Shown here: positions 52,092 through 61,108 of the stretch, piece by piece
How the letters are laid out: every line of letters starts with the position of its first letter
Position numbering within the stretch: position 1 is the stretch's first letter
Origin: DAOVXM01 sp963746255
GTDB taxonomy: Bacteria; Chloroflexota; Anaerolineae; Anaerolineales; UBA4823
Assembly (NCBI GenBank): GCA_963746255.1
Contig: CAVVAJ010000005.1
Coordinates: 186,001-250,000, forward strand
Reading direction: 5' to 3'
DNA length: 64,000 bases
Notes under the pieces: generated by a model
What the model saw: the letters and a program-made list of their open reading frames with translations, nothing else
Databases searched by the model: none
What the model was told of the DNA's origin: nothing
Translations under genes and position numbers: made by a program

Positions 52092-53771
52092 GTGGACGAG
52101 CAAGTGTGGCTGAAGAGATATGATAAGGCGGTACCGCAACACATAGATTACCCCGAAGTCCCTCTGTTTTACTACCTTGAAGAGAATGCTCGACAATTTC
52201 CAGAAGCACCATGCACAATCTTTAAGGGAGCAAAAATCAGCTATAAAGAAATGAATTCAATTACTGATCAATTAGCAGCCGGATTGGTGGAAGTAGGAGT
52301 GGCGAAGGGCGATCGTGTCGGGATATTTATGCCAAACACCCCACAATTTGTGATGGCATATTTTGCGATTTTGAAACTGGGTGCCGTTGTGGTGGCGATA
52401 AATCCGCTCTATACTGCCCGGGAGATTGAGCACCAGGTCAATGATGCCGGGATTGAAGTAATGCTCGTCATGAGCAACTTTTACAATACTATTAAGCAAG
52501 TCCAGCCAAAGACGAAGATCCGCAAAATAGTAGTTACGAATATAAAGGAAGCCTTACCACCGATCCTCTCATTCTTATTCACATTAACGAAGGAGAAGAA
52601 AGATGGCTTCCGGGTCGAGTTAGATAATAGTGATCAATGGATGCAGGGGATTATCGATAAATACTCGCCAGATGACCGGCCAAAAGTTGATGTTAGTCCT
52701 GATGATATCGCTCTAATCCAATTTAGCGGTGGTACCACCGGGACATCCAAGGGTGCTATAGCTCTACATCGCAACCTCGTTGCCAATGCCTTACAGATAT
52801 CCAGCTGGATGGTAACGGCTGAACCTGGGAATGAGACCATGCTTATGGCTTTACCGCTCTTCCATGTTTACGGCATGGTCGCTGGGATGTTGTTCGCCTT
52901 AAAGCTGGGTGCAGCAATGGTGATGGTCCCTAATCCACGAGATTTAGCAGATTTACTGAGTAATCTTCAAAAATACAAGGCGACGATCTTTCCGGGTGTT
53001 CCAACACTTTACAATGCCATCAACATCTATCCGGACGTAATAGCCGGGAAATACGATCTTAGCACGATCAAGGCATGTATATCTGGATCGGCGCCTTTGA
53101 TGCGCGAAACGAAGGAACAGTTTGAGGCTTTAACCGGGGGGGTAGTTTTCGAGGGATATGGCTTGTCTGAAACTCCAACGGCAACACATTGTAATCCATT
53201 ATTGGGTGAAAATCGCACTGGGTCAATTGGCTTGCCGTTACCCGACGTGGATTGCCGGATAATTAGTTTGGACGACGAGGTGACCGTACTACCTCCCGGC
53301 GAGATCGGTGAATTAGTTTTGAAAGGACCGCAAGTATTTAAGGGTTACCATAATATGCCAACTGAAACCAGTAATGCTCTGCGTGGGGGCTGGTTGTACA
53401 CGGGTGATATCGCTCGCATGGATGAGGATGGATACTTTTATATCGTTGATCGAAAGAAAGAATTAATTAAACCTGGTGGATATCAAGTTTGGCCACGTGA
53501 GGTCGAGGAAGTTATCGCCGACAACCCTAAAGTATTAGAAGCTGGTGTGGCAGGGGTCCCGGATGCATACCGTGGAGAGACCGTAAAAGCCTGGGTGGTT
53601 CTTAAACCGGGTGAGACTCTGAGTGAAGATGAGGTGAAAGATTGGTGTCGAGAGAATCTCGCTTCGTATAAGGTGCCCAGTAGTGTTGAATTCCGCGACG
53701 AGCTACCAAAAACGACCGTAGGCAAAATTCTCCGGCGCGAATTAGTCCGCGAGCATAAAGAACAAGCATGA
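52092..53771 (+). CDS. Long-chain fatty-acid-CoA ligase (FadD-like)
   Basis: An AMP-forming acyl-CoA synthetase of 559 residues. The ATP/AMP signature is 'IQFSGGTTGTSKGA', followed by 'LPLFHVYGM', 'GYGLSETPTATHCNP' and 'LYTGDIARMDEDGYFYIVDRKKELIKPGGYQVWPREVEE'. The C-terminal catalytic lysine is in 'PKTTVGKILRRELV'. The order and spacing fit long-chain fatty acyl-CoA ligases. The start is GTG at 52092, preceded by a very strong ribosome site (AAAAGGAGGAGG). A short stem (53782-53790 with 53814-53822) follows the stop and may terminate it. It is divergent from the PIG-L gene. Confidence 0.94.
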   Translation: MDEQVWLKRYDKAVPQHIDYPEVPLFYYLEENARQFPEAPCTIFKGAKISYKEMNSITDQLAAGLVEVGVAKGDRVGIFMPNTPQFVMAYFAILKLGAVVVAINPLYTAREIEHQVNDAGIEVMLVMSNFYNTIKQVQPKTKIRKIVVTNIKEALPPILSFLFTLTKEKKDGFRVELDNSDQWMQGIIDKYSPDDRPKVDVSPDDIALIQFSGGTTGTSKGAIALHRNLVANALQISSWMVTAEPGNETMLMALPLFHVYGMVAGMLFALKLGAAMVMVPNPRDLADLLSNLQKYKATIFPGVPTLYNAINIYPDVIAGKYDLSTIKACISGSAPLMRETKEQFEALTGGVVFEGYGLSETPTATHCNPLLGENRTGSIGLPLPDVDCRIISLDDEVTVLPPGEIGELVLKGPQVFKGYHNMPTETSNALRGGWLYTGDIARMDEDGYFYIVDRKKELIKPGGYQVWPREVEEVIADNPKVLEAGVAGVPDAYRGETVKAWVVLKPGETLSEDEVKDWCRENLASYKVPSSVEFRDELPKTTVGKILRRELVREHKEQA

Positions 53772-53781
53772 TTTGATAGAA

Positions 53782-53822
53782 GCAGAGGCGGAATCAAGAT
53801 AATGGCGGGGATACGCCTCTGC
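53782..53822 (+). terminator. Possible terminator after the acyl-CoA ligase gene
   Basis: GCAGAGGCG (53782-53790) pairs exactly with 53814-53822 over a 23-base loop. Only a weak T-rich stretch follows, so confidence is limited. Confidence 0.4.
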
Positions 53823-53930
53823 CATTTATTTGGGTTAATGGCTATACCGAATACATTCATTCTAATTTGTTCGATCACGTATTGAAAACCTAATCACGTA
53901 GGTAATAACTATGAATTAAAAAGGGTATAT

Positions 53931-54674
53931 ATGAGTAGGATTGAAGAACTACTCCTGAAGCAGATCACTCAAGGGCAGATATTGGATGTCTGCATAGGAA
54001 TACGTTGGACAGCTGTCGTATCTTTGGTTGAGGGTGTAAGAAAGTGTGGTCTAGCCTCAACGCTCCAGCAGCAAAACAAGCACTCTGCAAAAGCAACGCT
54101 AGAGAAGGCCGGATATCTTGCTAACCAAACAAGTTATGAGCTGGCAAGGTATATTCTGTCATTGAATTCACTTGAAAGGAGCATTGGTATTGCAGCGATA
54201 AATTCTCTGCTGCCAGATCCCCAACAAAAAGCCATTGAAATCAACGCAGAGTATGAAATCGCACAATTGGGTAGGGGAAAGAAAGTTGTTCTGGTTGGCC
54301 ATTTCCCCTTTGTACAACGTCTGAGGGAAGAAGTCGGTGAACTATTCGTGCTGGAGAGAGACCCACGTGAAGGTGATTATCCAGAAAAGGATGCTCCGCA
54401 GATTATTCCACAAGCAGATGTTGTTGCTATTACGAGTTTGACGATCACCAATGGATCTCTATCCAACCTACTAGAGTTATGCTCTCCCAACACTCATGTG
54501 ATGCTCTTAGGCCCGAGTACACCTCTCTCTCCTGCCCTATATGATTACGGGATTACTACCCTTTCTGGGGTAAAAGTCTTTGATATTGAATCGGTTATCA
54601 GTGGAATTAAACAAGGGGCAAATTTCAAGCAGCTGCATAAATTAGGTGTAACTCTTGTAACAATTAGGAAATGA
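53931..54674 (+). CDS. DUF4213/DUF364 (putative heavy-metal chelation) protein
   Basis: The N-terminal 90 residues match the enolase-N-like DUF4213 domain ('VCIGIRWTAVVSL', 'ATLEKAGYLANQTSYELARYILSLNSLERSIGIAAINSLL'). The rest is a DUF364 Rossmann-like domain ('KKVVLVGHFPFVQRLREEVGELFVLERDPREGDYPEKDAPQIIPQADVVAITSLTITNGSLSNLLELCSPNTHVMLLGPSTPLSP'). Pfam describes DUF364 as a putative heavy-metal chelation domain. Family members often lie near metal or cofactor transport and biosynthesis genes; here the neighbours do not tell. It is complete, has AAAAGGG before the ATG, and converges on degV. Confidence 0.88.
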   Translation: MSRIEELLLKQITQGQILDVCIGIRWTAVVSLVEGVRKCGLASTLQQQNKHSAKATLEKAGYLANQTSYELARYILSLNSLERSIGIAAINSLLPDPQQKAIEINAEYEIAQLGRGKKVVLVGHFPFVQRLREEVGELFVLERDPREGDYPEKDAPQIIPQADVVAITSLTITNGSLSNLLELCSPNTHVMLLGPSTPLSPALYDYGITTLSGVKVFDIESVISGIKQGANFKQLHKLGVTLVTIRK

Positions 54675-54782
54675 AATATTGGAAAGGTGATGGATCACTG
54701 TTGATGCGATGAACCAGCATGATGTCTGTGAGCAATTCAGGTCCATCAACTTGCCACTGTGCAGATCTGAGTGACTACTTAT

Positions 54783-55754
54783 TCAATTCAGAAATGATAC
54801 TTTGGAGAAATTACGAGAAATGTACAGATCGCGGTACCAGCCAATCCAAAACTTCAAAGACCAATCAATTAGGTGGAGTCTACGGGAAAATAGCAAACTC
54901 CCGTTGTTCCAGGTCCGGTGTGCACACCTAAGGCTGGTGAAAGCTGTGAGATAAGACTTCTCAACACAATCGAATCTAGCTTCGACCATATCTTTGAGCT
55001 GCTGAATTTCATCTAAAGCTGCGGCATGGACATAAGCAACCTTGATGCGTCCAAATTTTCCAACAGCAGATTCAATGTTATCAACCATCATCTGATAAGC
55101 TCGTTTACGGCTTCTAGCTTGACCAAGTGACACAATAATCCCATCCTGCATACTGATGATCGGTTTGATATTTAGCAGCGCACCAGCTAGTCTTTTTGCT
55201 TGCCCAATACGCCCTCCCATATAAAGATATTTTAGGGTATCTGCAGTTTGCAGCATGATTGTTTTCGGAATCATTTGTTTAATTATTGTCACGATTTGAT
55301 CTGCGGATTCCCCATCTAGCGCTGCTCTGGCGGCTTCGATACACATCCACCCGTGACACATGGATACATTTAACGTATCGATAATTCGGATGACAATACC
55401 AGGGATATTTTCCTGTATGATTGTTCTCGCGCTCTTTGCCGCTAGATAGGCGCCGCTCCCTTTCGATGTCATGTGTATGCTGACAATTTCGGAGACGTGC
55501 ATAGTTTCTACTGCTTGAGTGTACATTTTTACGTAATCACCTGGTCCCGGACAGGCAGTTGTTGGTAGATCTTGAACCGTTGGCAGCCATACATAAAATT
55601 CAGATGGCTTAATAGATACCAGGTCGCGCCATACCTCTTTGCCCCAATGGATATAGTAAGGGACGATATGGATATTCAAATTTTTAATGAGTTTTTCCGG
55701 TATGCTGGCGCAACTATCAGTGATTATGGCTACTTGTGACAAGTTCCGCTCCAT
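54783..55754 (-). CDS. DegV-family fatty-acid-binding protein, C terminus frameshifted
   Basis: DegV (FakB-like) proteins bind a fatty acid and present it to a kinase. 'AIITDSCASIPEKL', 'TTACPGPGDYVKMYTQAV' and 'VSIHMTSKGSGAYLAAKSA' form the lipid pocket, and 'LKYLYMGGRIGQAKRLAGALLNIKPIISMQDG' the second domain. After 'ARFDCV' (about 54965) the frame departs from the family. Another frame reads 'RSLISQLSPALGVHTGPGTTGVCYFPVDST' and ends at 54869, the expected DegV end. One extra base near 54963 explains this. The annotated C-terminal 60 or so residues are therefore spurious. The true gene would span 55754 to 54869. Confidence 0.85.
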   Translation of the reverse strand: MERNLSQVAIITDSCASIPEKLIKNLNIHIVPYYIHWGKEVWRDLVSIKPSEFYVWLPTVQDLPTTACPGPGDYVKMYTQAVETMHVSEIVSIHMTSKGSGAYLAAKSARTIIQENIPGIVIRIIDTLNVSMCHGWMCIEAARAALDGESADQIVTIIKQMIPKTIMLQTADTLKYLYMGGRIGQAKRLAGALLNIKPIISMQDGIIVSLGQARSRKRAYQMMVDNIESAVGKFGRIKVAYVHAAALDEIQQLKDMVEARFDCVEKSYLTAFTSLRCAHRTWNNGSLLFSRRLHLIDWSLKFWIGWYRDLYISRNFSKVSFLN

Positions 55755-55788
55755 TTATGATCATGTAAAGTAAAAAGTCATATCCTAA

Positions 55789-56721
55789 TTATAATTCTGC
55801 GTGGGCTGGCCGAAAGTACCTCATGATCGCTGGATAAATGTCAGTCAGATCATGAAGCGAATCCGTAAATTGTTGACGATTTTTTAAATTACCAATAATT
55901 ATTGCCGGAACTGGATTGTTAGTATGGCGTCGGGTGGATAAATCCTCCATATTACCGTGATCTGAAGTTATGAGTATTAAACCATCGCTATGACTCCAAT
56001 AATCAATCAATCCATTTAATACCTGATCCAAAGTTATTAATAGCTCATTGGCTTGGGAAAAATCCTGGTGGTGTCCAGCATAATCACTCAACCAATACTC
56101 AAAGAATGCGAAATCAAGTTCAATCGAGAGCTGGGCAAGTCTTTTCCCGGCTTCATACGGCGAGATCACCGGCATATCGTTGTAACCTAAGTGCTCTCGC
56201 CAACCCTGACCAGTAAAATCTGCCGAAATTGCATGCCCATTATATAAGTCACGATCATTCCTCAAGGCTAAACCAGCGGATCTAACTGCAAGCGGGATTG
56301 CAGAGTACAACCTGCGTCCGTTTTTAATCGCCTCGAAGTACGCTGGTGGATACGCATTCAATAAACCAGTTTGTAAGCCCATATCTTCTAGGGCACAAAA
56401 CAGGTTGCCATTTTTTAGGAACTGCGCAACTTCAGGATTGGGCTTTGGACCATAATGATAGCCAATATTTGCCGGGATATTCTTGCCAGTTAGAATAATC
56501 GCTTGACCAGTTGCTGATTGAGGTAATCCTTCAACATTGAGACTTGCGTCAATTGCCAGGAGATTAGCGATCTCACCTACAAATGGTGCACTCTGAAAAG
56601 TGAGCTCTTGATTTCCTAAAAGCTTCTGGATGGTTGGTAGGGTTGCACCAGCAAATGGATTTTTAGATGGATCGTTCTCCCCAAGACCGATGCCATCAAT
56701 AAAAAAGAACAGAAAATTCAT
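55789..56721 (-). CDS. Alkaline-phosphatase-superfamily metalloenzyme (phosphoglycerate-mutase-like)
   Basis: The first metal site is 'FFFIDGIGLGENDPSKNPFAGATLPTI' and the putative nucleophile lies in 'LPQSATGQAIILTGKN' (Ser or Thr). Later ligands are in 'FFEYWLSDYAGHHQDF', 'LILITSDHGNMEDLSTRRHTNNPVPAIIIG'. The 'SDHGN-ED-HT-NPVP' pattern is shared with cofactor-independent phosphoglycerate mutases and phosphopentomutases. At 310 residues it is shorter than iPGM and lacks its second domain, and apgM is already present at 33402, so it probably acts on another phosphate ester. ATG 56721 is chosen. Same strand and close to the methyltransferase (33 bases) and degV (34 bases), so likely an operon. 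Confidence 0.85.
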   Translation of the reverse strand: MNFLFFFIDGIGLGENDPSKNPFAGATLPTIQKLLGNQELTFQSAPFVGEIANLLAIDASLNVEGLPQSATGQAIILTGKNIPANIGYHYGPKPNPEVAQFLKNGNLFCALEDMGLQTGLLNAYPPAYFEAIKNGRRLYSAIPLAVRSAGLALRNDRDLYNGHAISADFTGQGWREHLGYNDMPVISPYEAGKRLAQLSIELDFAFFEYWLSDYAGHHQDFSQANELLITLDQVLNGLIDYWSHSDGLILITSDHGNMEDLSTRRHTNNPVPAIIIGNLKNRQQFTDSLHDLTDIYPAIMRYFRPAHAEL

Positions 56722-56754
56722 TGCTGAGGTTTTCCCCACATAAATCGAGTATGT

Positions 56755-57339
56755 CTAGATGTGTTTAAGATCATTATTAATAAAGCTCAGCCATGAAGAA
56801 GACCGCTTCCCGTGGTCCTTACCATCTTGTCTCGAGATCAATGTAAGCTGACCTGCAAGTGTTGCTAGATCATGCTCACTCAGCCCTGTCTTATCAGAAT
56901 CAGTGGAGCATATGAAAGCATAAAGCAAAAATGTACCTTTGGGAGCTAGTAAGCGCCTTAAATTTTGGATGTATTTCAGCTTCCTGTCTTCTGTCAGATT
57001 ATGAAAACATCCAATATCTAATATGAGGTCAAAATCACTTTTTATCGAACTTAACTTCGTGACATCGTCCAAGATGAATTCAACCTGGATACCAGCTTGC
57101 TGGGCTCTATGCTGGGCTTTTTTGATGGCATTCGAAACGAAGTCTACACCAGTCACCCGCCAATGGTTTTGAGCTAATGTAATCGCGTTTGTACCTGTTC
57201 CGCAGCCTAGATCTAGGGCTCTTCCTGGAGGATTAGATGCGATGAATTCCATTAATTCTGGTGGGGATACGCCCGTATCCCAGGGTGGTTTCTTCAGATA
57301 CCAATAATAAAAAAATAATCTCTTTACGATGTTTTTCAT
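56755..57339 (-). CDS. Class I SAM-dependent methyltransferase
   Basis: A 194-residue methyltransferase. Motif I 'GRALDLGCGTGTNAITLAQN' binds SAM, 'VTGVDFVSNAIKKAQHRA' gives the acidic residue and 'FDLILDIGCFHNL' is motif IV. The 'PWDTGVSPPELMEFI' lead is typical of thiopurine/TehB-like small-molecule methyltransferases. It has no membrane segment, though the N terminus is basic and aromatic ('KRLFFYYWYLKKPPW') and may touch the membrane. It appears to be the first gene of a minus-strand unit with the phosphatase-superfamily enzyme and degV. Substrate unknown. Confidence 0.87.
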   Translation of the reverse strand: MKNIVKRLFFYYWYLKKPPWDTGVSPPELMEFIASNPPGRALDLGCGTGTNAITLAQNHWRVTGVDFVSNAIKKAQHRAQQAGIQVEFILDDVTKLSSIKSDFDLILDIGCFHNLTEDRKLKYIQNLRRLLAPKGTFLLYAFICSTDSDKTGLSEHDLATLAGQLTLISRQDGKDHGKRSSSWLSFINNDLKHI

Positions 57340-57781
57340 TGGTGGATTGATATTTTTCCCTTAGCTAGTGCTTTGTCAAGGATGAAAGTTTCAATCGAAA
57401 ACTGTGTTAATACGCCCTTGACAAAGCTTAAAGCGTTCCGTCTACACCCTATTCTCACTAAACAATCAAATTTGACGGAACAATAGGGCCGTGGGAATTC
57501 CAAAAAAATAACAGCTCTTGAAACGCTTGTGTGTTCGTGAATTTTCACTTAGGATGGTTGATTAAGATTGTATCAAAACTTAATAATGAGCTGTCTATTT
57601 GAATAGTAAGCATCCTCACCAAGAGATCGAGATTTATTCCGGGCTTGAGTTCGACTATCAGAGTGGTTTTGATTTTACTAGAAGTATCTCAAATTAGCGA
57701 ACAAGCTTTGACAAGGATGCGGATATAACTTAAAATGAGTTGCTTCGCGAACTTATTATTTCTCTCGAGGAAGGTTAGCAA
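57340..57781. other. 442-bp divergent intergenic region with the EF-G-2 promoter
   Basis: It separates the methyltransferase (minus) from the EF-G-2 gene (plus). The right end holds a clear promoter (57708-57736) and ribosome site. On the minus strand a 70-residue open frame (57548-57336) overlaps the methyltransferase start by 4 bases, but its composition does not look like a protein. Nothing else was recognised. Confidence 0.5.
57708..57736 (+). promoter_or_regulatory. Promoter of the EF-G-2 gene
   Basis: A consensus TTGACA (57708-57713), a 17-bp spacer and TAAAAT (57731-57736) form a strong sigma-70-type promoter. A GAGGAAGG ribosome site lies about 6 bases before the ATG at 57782. Confidence 0.78.
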
Positions 57782-59851
57782 ATGAAAGAATACACTACGG
57801 ATAAAATCCGCAATATTGCGCTTGCTTCACACAGCAGTTCAGGAAAAACGATGCTGGCTGAAGCATTCCTGCATTATACGGGAGCTACGACTCGTTTAGG
57901 CAAAGTGGAAGATGGATCCACAGTTGCCGATTATGAGGACGAAGAGCACCGCAGAGGCTTATCTTTATCAACTGCGATCGTACCAATCGAGTACAAAGAC
58001 TATAAAATCAATATTCTCGATACACCTGGATATACTGATTTTGTTGGTGAAGTAATTTCAGCCTTACGGGTTGCGGATGGTGTAATCATATCAGTTGATT
58101 CTGTTGCTGGAGTAGAGGTTGGGACGGAGATTGCATGGAGTTATAGTGAAGAATATAACCTGCCGCGTTTCGTCGTCATCAATAAAATGAATCGCGATAA
58201 CGCAAACTTCCGCAAAGCGTTGGATTCTGTACAGTTAATGTCTGACAGTCGCCTGCTCCCGCTGCAGCTACCAATGGGTGAACGTCAGGATTTTTCTGGA
58301 GTAATTGACTTATTAAGCATGAAGGCATACCCTGGTGATGGGAAAAAAGCTGTCGAGATACCAGCCGAATACAAAGATGATGCAGAATCTGCCCGTATGG
58401 AATTGATCGAGGCTGCAGCAGAGGGCGAGGATGCTTTATTAGAAAAATATCTTGAGGGAGAAGAATTAAGTTCTGCAGAGATCATCAGCGGTCTGAAAAA
58501 AATTGTCTGCAGTGGTGAATTTGTTATGGTATTTGTAGCTGCGGGGTCTGCATTAATTGGGATTGGCCCCTTATTGGATGGAATCATTGAGTTGATGCCC
58601 TCACCGGCAGACACTACCGTAACTGCACTTGGAACTAGTGGAGAGGAAAATATTACAGCTATCGATGGCGGTCCATTCGCAGCATACGTATGGAAAACTA
58701 CAGCCGATCCGTTTGTTGGCAAAATTACCTACTTCCGGATTTATTCTGGAATGGTACATTCTGATTCGAGGGTCTGGAACCAAACCAAAGACGGCGAAGA
58801 ACGGTTGGGTACGATAAATATTATCCGTGGCAGAGAACAGATTGCAGTGAAAAATGTTCACTCAGGTGACATCGCAACTGTTCCAAAACTTAACATCACT
58901 TCCACCGGTGATACACTTTGTGATAAAGGGCATCCGTTAACACTTCCTACTCCTGAGTATCCAAACGCTCTCTACCAAGTTGCAGTTGCACCGAAAACCC
59001 AAGCAGATTCTGCGAAAATCAGCCCAACGTTGACACGCCTATGCGAGGAAGATATGACCTTGTCGTGGCATCAAGAACCGACCACGAAACAGACAATTCT
59101 CCAAGGGATGGGCGACCAGCACATCGATATCGCGGTCCGGAAAGCAGAATCTAAATTCCAAACTACGCTTACCGTGGAATTGCCCAAAGTTCCTTATCAA
59201 GAGACGATCACAAAAATGGGTGATGCTATGTACCGCCATAAGAAACAAACCGGCGGCGCAGGTCAATTTGCAGAAGTGCATATGAAAGTAGAACCGTTTA
59301 AGGATGACGAGTACTCCTTTTCTAATGATGTTTTCGGAGGTGCGATCTCTTCAAGTTATATGGGCGCAATTGATAAAGGTGTCAAGAGTGTGATGAAAGA
59401 TGGTGTTATCGCTGGTTATCCAGTAAAAAACGTCCATGTCTCAGTTTATGATGGCAAAGAACACCCCGTCGATTCCAAACCGGTTGCCTTCGAAATCGCT
59501 GGGCGTGAAGTGTTCAAGTTAGCGGTAAAAGATGCTTCCCCGGTGCTGCTCGAGCCAATTATGGATGTACGCATCGTCGTTCCTGAAACAAATATGGGGG
59601 ATGTTTTAGGTGATCTCAATACGCGTCGGGCTCGGGTGCAAGGTATGGATAGTGAGAAAGGGCGCTCGATCGTTACAGCAAAAGTGCCTCTGGCGGAGAT
59701 GCAGCGCTATACAACTGATCTGCGATCGATTACAGGAGGACGAGGTGTTTTCTCTATGACACTCTCACATTACGAAGTTGTTCCAACCCATCTCACTCAA
59801 GAGATTTTGGATGCTCGCCAGAAGGAATTAGCTGCCGCGAGGGAAGATTAG
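57782..59851 (+). CDS. fusA2: EF-G-2-type translational GTPase
   Basis: All five EF-G domains are present in 689 residues. The GTPase domain has a P-loop 'SHSSSGKT', a switch region 'EEHRRGLSLSTA' in place of the usual 'RGITI', and G3 'DTPGYTDF', where the catalytic His of EF-G is Tyr. This Tyr and the 'FVGEVISALRVADGVIISVDSVAGVEVGTE' stretch fit the EF-G-2 branch (as in Thermus), not canonical EF-G. The G4 motif is 'NKMN', with the guanine-specifying Asp replaced by Asn. Domain IV ('KQTGGAGQFAEVHMKVEP') and V are intact. No rpsL/rpsG/tuf genes flank it, so it is not the str-operon copy. Role: accessory translocation or recycling factor, by family. Confidence 0.9.
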   Translation: MKEYTTDKIRNIALASHSSSGKTMLAEAFLHYTGATTRLGKVEDGSTVADYEDEEHRRGLSLSTAIVPIEYKDYKINILDTPGYTDFVGEVISALRVADGVIISVDSVAGVEVGTEIAWSYSEEYNLPRFVVINKMNRDNANFRKALDSVQLMSDSRLLPLQLPMGERQDFSGVIDLLSMKAYPGDGKKAVEIPAEYKDDAESARMELIEAAAEGEDALLEKYLEGEELSSAEIISGLKKIVCSGEFVMVFVAAGSALIGIGPLLDGIIELMPSPADTTVTALGTSGEENITAIDGGPFAAYVWKTTADPFVGKITYFRIYSGMVHSDSRVWNQTKDGEERLGTINIIRGREQIAVKNVHSGDIATVPKLNITSTGDTLCDKGHPLTLPTPEYPNALYQVAVAPKTQADSAKISPTLTRLCEEDMTLSWHQEPTTKQTILQGMGDQHIDIAVRKAESKFQTTLTVELPKVPYQETITKMGDAMYRHKKQTGGAGQFAEVHMKVEPFKDDEYSFSNDVFGGAISSSYMGAIDKGVKSVMKDGVIAGYPVKNVHVSVYDGKEHPVDSKPVAFEIAGREVFKLAVKDASPVLLEPIMDVRIVVPETNMGDVLGDLNTRRARVQGMDSEKGRSIVTAKVPLAEMQRYTTDLRSITGGRGVFSMTLSHYEVVPTHLTQEILDARQKELAAARED

Positions 59852-59883
59852 GTCAGGATCGCGAGAATTCTACACAAATACTT

Positions 59884-59922
59884 GGTTCAGTGCCACATTG
59901 ATGAAGCACTGGACCTTTTATT
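59884..59922 (+). terminator. Terminator of the EF-G-2 gene
   Basis: GGTTCAGTGC (59884-59893) pairs with 59906-59915 (one G-U pair) around a 12-base loop and is followed by TTTTATTATT. Confidence 0.78.
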
Positions 59923-60095
59923 ATTGATGCTGGTAGAAAACGCTTGAAGACAAGTGTTAGTCTTCCAAAACAATCCCAATACCATTAATATGTAGATTAA
60001 TAATTATGGCTGAGCCCTTCGTACGGGTACCTAATTCAAGCATTGCCCAATGGCACGTTCATCCCCATCGATCAAATTCCACTACCAGTAATAGC

Positions 60096-61088
60096 TTATC
60101 CATCTGCATGTTCAGCGAGGTGAAGTTTAACAAAGATTATTGGAGCGAAAGCCGTCACCCAGAGACCAACCAGAGCATACCTTATATACCTGAAAATTAA
60201 GGCGCTACCAGATTCGCCGCCGGGGAATATCGCTTTTAAACCCATCCAGAAGATCAGTAACCCAATAACACCAAAGCCATATCGCAGGGCAAGTTTTCGT
60301 ATTGGCGCTTGCACTTTAAAGCCCCCCTTCGCCTTGAGATAGTACCCGCCTGCAGCTAAACCAAATAATGCACCGGCATTGGAAAACAAACTCTCCAAAG
60401 CAAATGGATTAAATGGCTCTGCGTCCGGAGATGCGTTGACTGCTGACTGTAACCATTCAACCGGGAGTTCCCAGGATGATTGACTTTGTTGTGCGATGAA
60501 TCCGATAATAATTATTCCGATGGAAGCCGTGAAAATCAACAAAATCTTGATCCTCAGTGAGTATGGTTCAATCCATCTGAGCAGTGGTTTCTCTAATTTC
60601 AGCATTAAGAAGAGCAAGATGGCACCAATTGCCCATCCCATGAGAACATCTATCGGGAAGTGGACGCCTAAGAACATCCTAGAGATACCGATCATAAGGA
60701 TAATTGCGATCGATAAAAGCCATCCCCACCAACTGCCTATATAGTTGGCGATAGTGCCCCAAACAACCACAGAATTTTGTGCATGCCCTGAAGGCAGGCC
60801 AAATGATGTCTCAGTAGTCAATGCTCGGATTCGGTTATCGTACCAATAAGGTCTGGGAGTATGTAGAAGAATTTTTCCAATCGAGTTGATGGAAGCGCTC
60901 ATCATTAAATAGATTCCTAATCTTAATCCGAGATCAGGTTGTATACACCAAAAAAGTACCGGTGAAATTAATAGATAAAACTCCTCATTGCCTAATAAAG
61001 TAAATAACTGCATGATCGGTATTAACCATTCGGTATTATTCTGAAGTGTGTAAATCAAGGTGATACCAGTCTCGTATATCGTCTCCAT
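60096..61088 (-). CDS. PAP2-family membrane phosphatase
   Basis: About eight membrane helices carry the type 2 phosphatidic-acid-phosphatase site. The three motifs are 'KILLHTPRP' (KxxxxxxRP), 'GLPSGHAQNS' (PSGH) and 'SRMFLGVHFPIDVLMGW' (SRxxxxxHxxxD). The protein extends about 120 residues beyond the usual core with further helices. Likely substrates are lipid phosphates such as undecaprenyl pyrophosphate or phosphatidic acid; the sequence does not choose between them. ATG 61088 is chosen, because GGGAG lies about 7 bases before it and the longer frame would run into the MFS gene. It follows the MFS gene on the same strand. Confidence 0.9.
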   Translation of the reverse strand: METIYETGITLIYTLQNNTEWLIPIMQLFTLLGNEEFYLLISPVLFWCIQPDLGLRLGIYLMMSASINSIGKILLHTPRPYWYDNRIRALTTETSFGLPSGHAQNSVVVWGTIANYIGSWWGWLLSIAIILMIGISRMFLGVHFPIDVLMGWAIGAILLFLMLKLEKPLLRWIEPYSLRIKILLIFTASIGIIIIGFIAQQSQSSWELPVEWLQSAVNASPDAEPFNPFALESLFSNAGALFGLAAGGYYLKAKGGFKVQAPIRKLALRYGFGVIGLLIFWMGLKAIFPGGESGSALIFRYIRYALVGLWVTAFAPIIFVKLHLAEHADG

Positions 61089-61108
61089 TACTAACTCCCA
61101 AAAATCAT

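Noticed and set aside
57336..57548. 70-residue minus-strand frame overlapping the methyltransferase start by 4 bases
   Set aside because: Composition is not protein-like, no ribosome site or known motif, and the region is the divergent intergenic segment.
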